Assembly (NCBI GenBank): GCA_015501075.1
Contig: JADNYJ010000553.1
Location: 1-20,874, forward strand
Direction: 5' to 3'
DNA: 20,874 nucleotides
DNA from: Gymnopilus junonius
Lineage: Eukaryota > Basidiomycota > Agaricomycetes > Agaricales > Galerinaceae
Part shown: one piece after another, positions 19,434-20,874 of the stretch
How the letters are laid out: each line of letters begins with the position of its first letter
How positions within the stretch are numbered: position 1 is the stretch's first letter
Translations under genes and position numbers: made by a program
Notes under the pieces: generated by a model
The model's database searches: none
The model's input: the letters and a program-made list of their open reading frames with translations, nothing else
Told to the model about the DNA's origin: nothing

Positions 19434-19496
19434 TCAGAGTCGAGAAAGAGTCAGCTTCTACTGAAAAGGCAATTCCCCGCTTTCCACCGGACCACC
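19434..19496. promoter_or_regulatory. 63-bp bidirectional promoter
   Basis: Only 63 bp separate two outward-facing start codons (19433 on minus, 19497 on plus). The short space has to hold both transcription starts and leaders, or transcription must begin inside the neighbouring coding regions. No TATA box is visible. Confidence 0.5.
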
Positions 19497-20408
19497 ATGG
19501 CAGAAGAATCCCTCATACCCTCCCTCTCCGCCGGCGTCGTCGGCTCTCGTTTTGTCACCCAGGATGAGGTTGACACTGCTAAACAGCGCCGTGAAGAGCA
19601 GTGGAAGGCTGCCTATGCTAGGCGCGTCTCGTCTTTCCCCTCTCCCCCTGCCATACATAACCAGACTCCTCTAGACTTGGCCAGGAACCTCCGCCCCAAC
19701 AGCAAGAAGAAGTCTACGATGGTCGCTCTTTGGCAGAAGTGAGCTTGTCTTACACCAGCTTTTCTAGCGAGTCGTATTCACTTTCCGCTGTTGGTTCCAA
19801 TATAATCTGTAGAAACTCGCTGCGAATAGGGTTGGTCTCACCCCTTCTCCCATGTTCCTTACTGTACAACTTCGTTGCAGATAGCGAAACAGGAAGAATG
19901 GGAAGAGAAGACGAAACTAGGTCAGTCATCTTTGATCTCGCTAGGCGTATACTCAAGCCGGTGTGGTTCAGCCAATCAATTTCGTGCTCTCGAAGAAGAC
20001 GAAATTATGTTCTTGGATTCTATTCGAGAACGTCAGGAGGAAGAAGAACGACAGCGCAAAGAAAAGGATGGTGAGGAAGTAAAAAATTTTAAGGAGTGCG
20101 TATTTTATTGAGCTCATACTCATTACCACTCTCAACGTCTTGTGCAGAGCCGTCGCAGCTCGAGCGAACGCGGCTAACAATCCACAGCCGCCAATTCCTG
20201 GCCAGTCAATTTCAGTTACTACCACAAAGCCGAAGCCTCCTGCTCCAAGGAAGGACACCAAGAAAACATTGAAAGGAGTCGTCGTGAAGAAAAAGGCCAA
20301 ACCAGCCATTGCTAACACTGCAAGAAGCACGACAAAACCTGCAACAAAAGACACCAGGGAGATGACACTCTGCCTGAAGCTAAGCGAAGGAAAGTGACAG
20401 AGTCATAG
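19497..20408 (+). CDS. NIP30/FAM192A/Fyv6-family nuclear protein
   Basis: The N-terminal domain matches the NIP30 (FAM192A, yeast Fyv6) family; Fyv6 acts at the second splicing step and human FAM192A binds PA28gamma. Exons 19497-19621, 19675-19738, 19813-19830, 19881-19920, 19972-20095 and 20148-20408 give 210 residues after one correction. Blocks: VVGSRFVTQDEVDTAKQRRE, EQWKAAYA, RLGQEPPPQQQEEVYDGRSL, AEKLAANRIAKQEEWEEKTK, ANQFRALEEDEIMFLDSIRE, RQEEEERQRKEKDG, then a Lys/Pro/Ala-rich basic tail (KDTKKTLKGVVVKKKAKP) ending LPEAKRRKVTES. The first intron fits only as GC-AG (GCGCGT donor at 19622), and exon 3 is 18 nt. One G appears missing near 20358-20361; without it translation ends at 20397 and the KRRKV tail is lost. 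Confidence 0.85.
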
Positions 20409-20454
20409 CTTGGTCGGGGATTCGTTAATCGCTTGCGTATGTAAGTGCGAATTG

Positions 20455-20874
20455 TTATTGAAGGTAAAGTGTCCATGTCATTAGTCTATTTTTTACCGTG
20501 CAGGACGGTCGCAATGTAATGTGAATGTTTACTCTTACCGGTGGCGTGGGTGTCCAACGCACACGGCTAAATCTTTTTCTTTGCCTTTGGAACCCAAGTC
20601 CCATCCTGCATTCTGTTCCATGGCCTCCGCTCTTCTGCTTGCTGCTGTTCCCATGGCATCCTTTGTAGTAAACGACGTGCAGCGGGCGTAAGGTTTCCTG
20701 CTGCTTGTGCTTTCCGAGGAGTAAACGAAGGGGCCCCATGCTACCCTTCTTCCCCAATAAAGTTGACTTTATTGTTCGAGGTGTCCGACTTGACGAGTTA
20801 AGCTTCTCAGCCTTAGCTCGTAGGCTTTTTGAAGCACTGTCAGATAGTCTATGGGAGATTGCCTCTCTTGCCGA
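20455..20874 (-). CDS. ESS2: ESS2/DGCR14/Bis1 nuclear protein, C-terminal part only, three apparent frameshifts
   Basis: ESS2 is a nuclear protein associated with the spliceosomal C complex. Only its C-terminal 110-140 residues lie here; the start is beyond 20874. Blocks: AKSLRAKAEKLN-like SLRAKAEKLNSSSRTPRTIK, then GAPSFTPRKAQAAGNLTPAA, RRLLQR, AMGTAASRRAEAMEQNAGWD, LGSKGKEKDL and RVRWTPTPP. These alternate between three frames and join if one base is added at the C run 20734-20737, near 20655-20662 and near 20568. The NLTPAARRLL and terminal RWTP motifs are characteristic of the family. The exact stop is uncertain: the open frame runs to 20455, but a GTAAGA right after PP could start an intron. 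It converges with the NIP30-family gene about 46 bp away. Confidence 0.75.
   Translation of the reverse strand, partial: SAREAISHRLSDSASKSLRAKAEKLNSSSRTPRTIKSTLLGKKGSMGPLRLLLGKHKQQETLRPLHVVYYKGCHGNSSKQKSGGHGTECRMGLGFQRQRKRFSRVRWTPTPPVRVNIHITLRPSCTVKNRLMTWTLYLQ

Overview
This is a stretch of a compact, intron-rich fungal nuclear genome, most likely Basidiomycota, Agaricomycetes. The evidence is GT-AG introns of about 45-75 nt in nearly every gene, intergenic gaps from about 35 bp to 660 bp, and protein content that reads like mushroom-forming fungi (a HapX iron regulator with its Hap4-like motif, a GIT1-like transporter, a RAD51-paralog XRCC2). I see no rRNA, tRNA, CRISPR array or full transposon. 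The window holds eleven protein genes; two run off its ends.

Layout: a GIT1-like MFS transporter (-, 1-3030, C-terminal end outside the window) with one abnormally long 733-nt intron; a 660-bp divergent gap; eIF3b/PRT1 (+, 3692-6282); the iron regulator hapX (+, 6528-8223) with a perfect iron-GATA operator in its promoter; an intronless PPR protein (-, 8628-11096); head-to-head with it an SLC35F5-like drug/metabolite transporter (+, to 12964); XRCC2 (-, 13079-14119); an unrecognised coiled-coil protein (+, 14315-16704); SLX9 (-, 16948-17729); a four-span membrane protein, possibly an SRF1-type phospholipase D regulator (-, 17985-19433); a NIP30/FAM192A/Fyv6-family gene (+, 19497-20408); and the C-terminal end of ESS2 (-, 20455 to the window end). 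Most are housekeeping functions: translation initiation, ribosome assembly, splicing, recombinational repair, mitochondrial RNA handling and membrane transport. They are independent transcription units, often sharing short bidirectional promoters.

The most striking global property is that many conserved genes read in the right frame only if single bases are added or removed, often in G/C homopolymers: eIF3b (2 places), hapX (5-6), XRCC2 (1), the coiled-coil gene (2), NIP30 (1) and ESS2 (3). With those corrections every fully contained gene whose exons I could sum has a length divisible by three and keeps its conserved motifs. An essential gene such as eIF3b is unlikely to be dead, so uncorrected long-read indels are the simplest reading, although hapX is hit hard enough to merit a separate check.

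No new multi-gene system is evident. The best biological leads are the iron-GATA site ahead of hapX, the TIR-bounded insertion inside the transporter intron, a Walker B Asp-to-His change in XRCC2, and odd gene structures (a start-codon-only exon in SLX9, a GC-AG intron and 18-nt exon in the NIP30-family gene, a 16-nt exon in the transporter).
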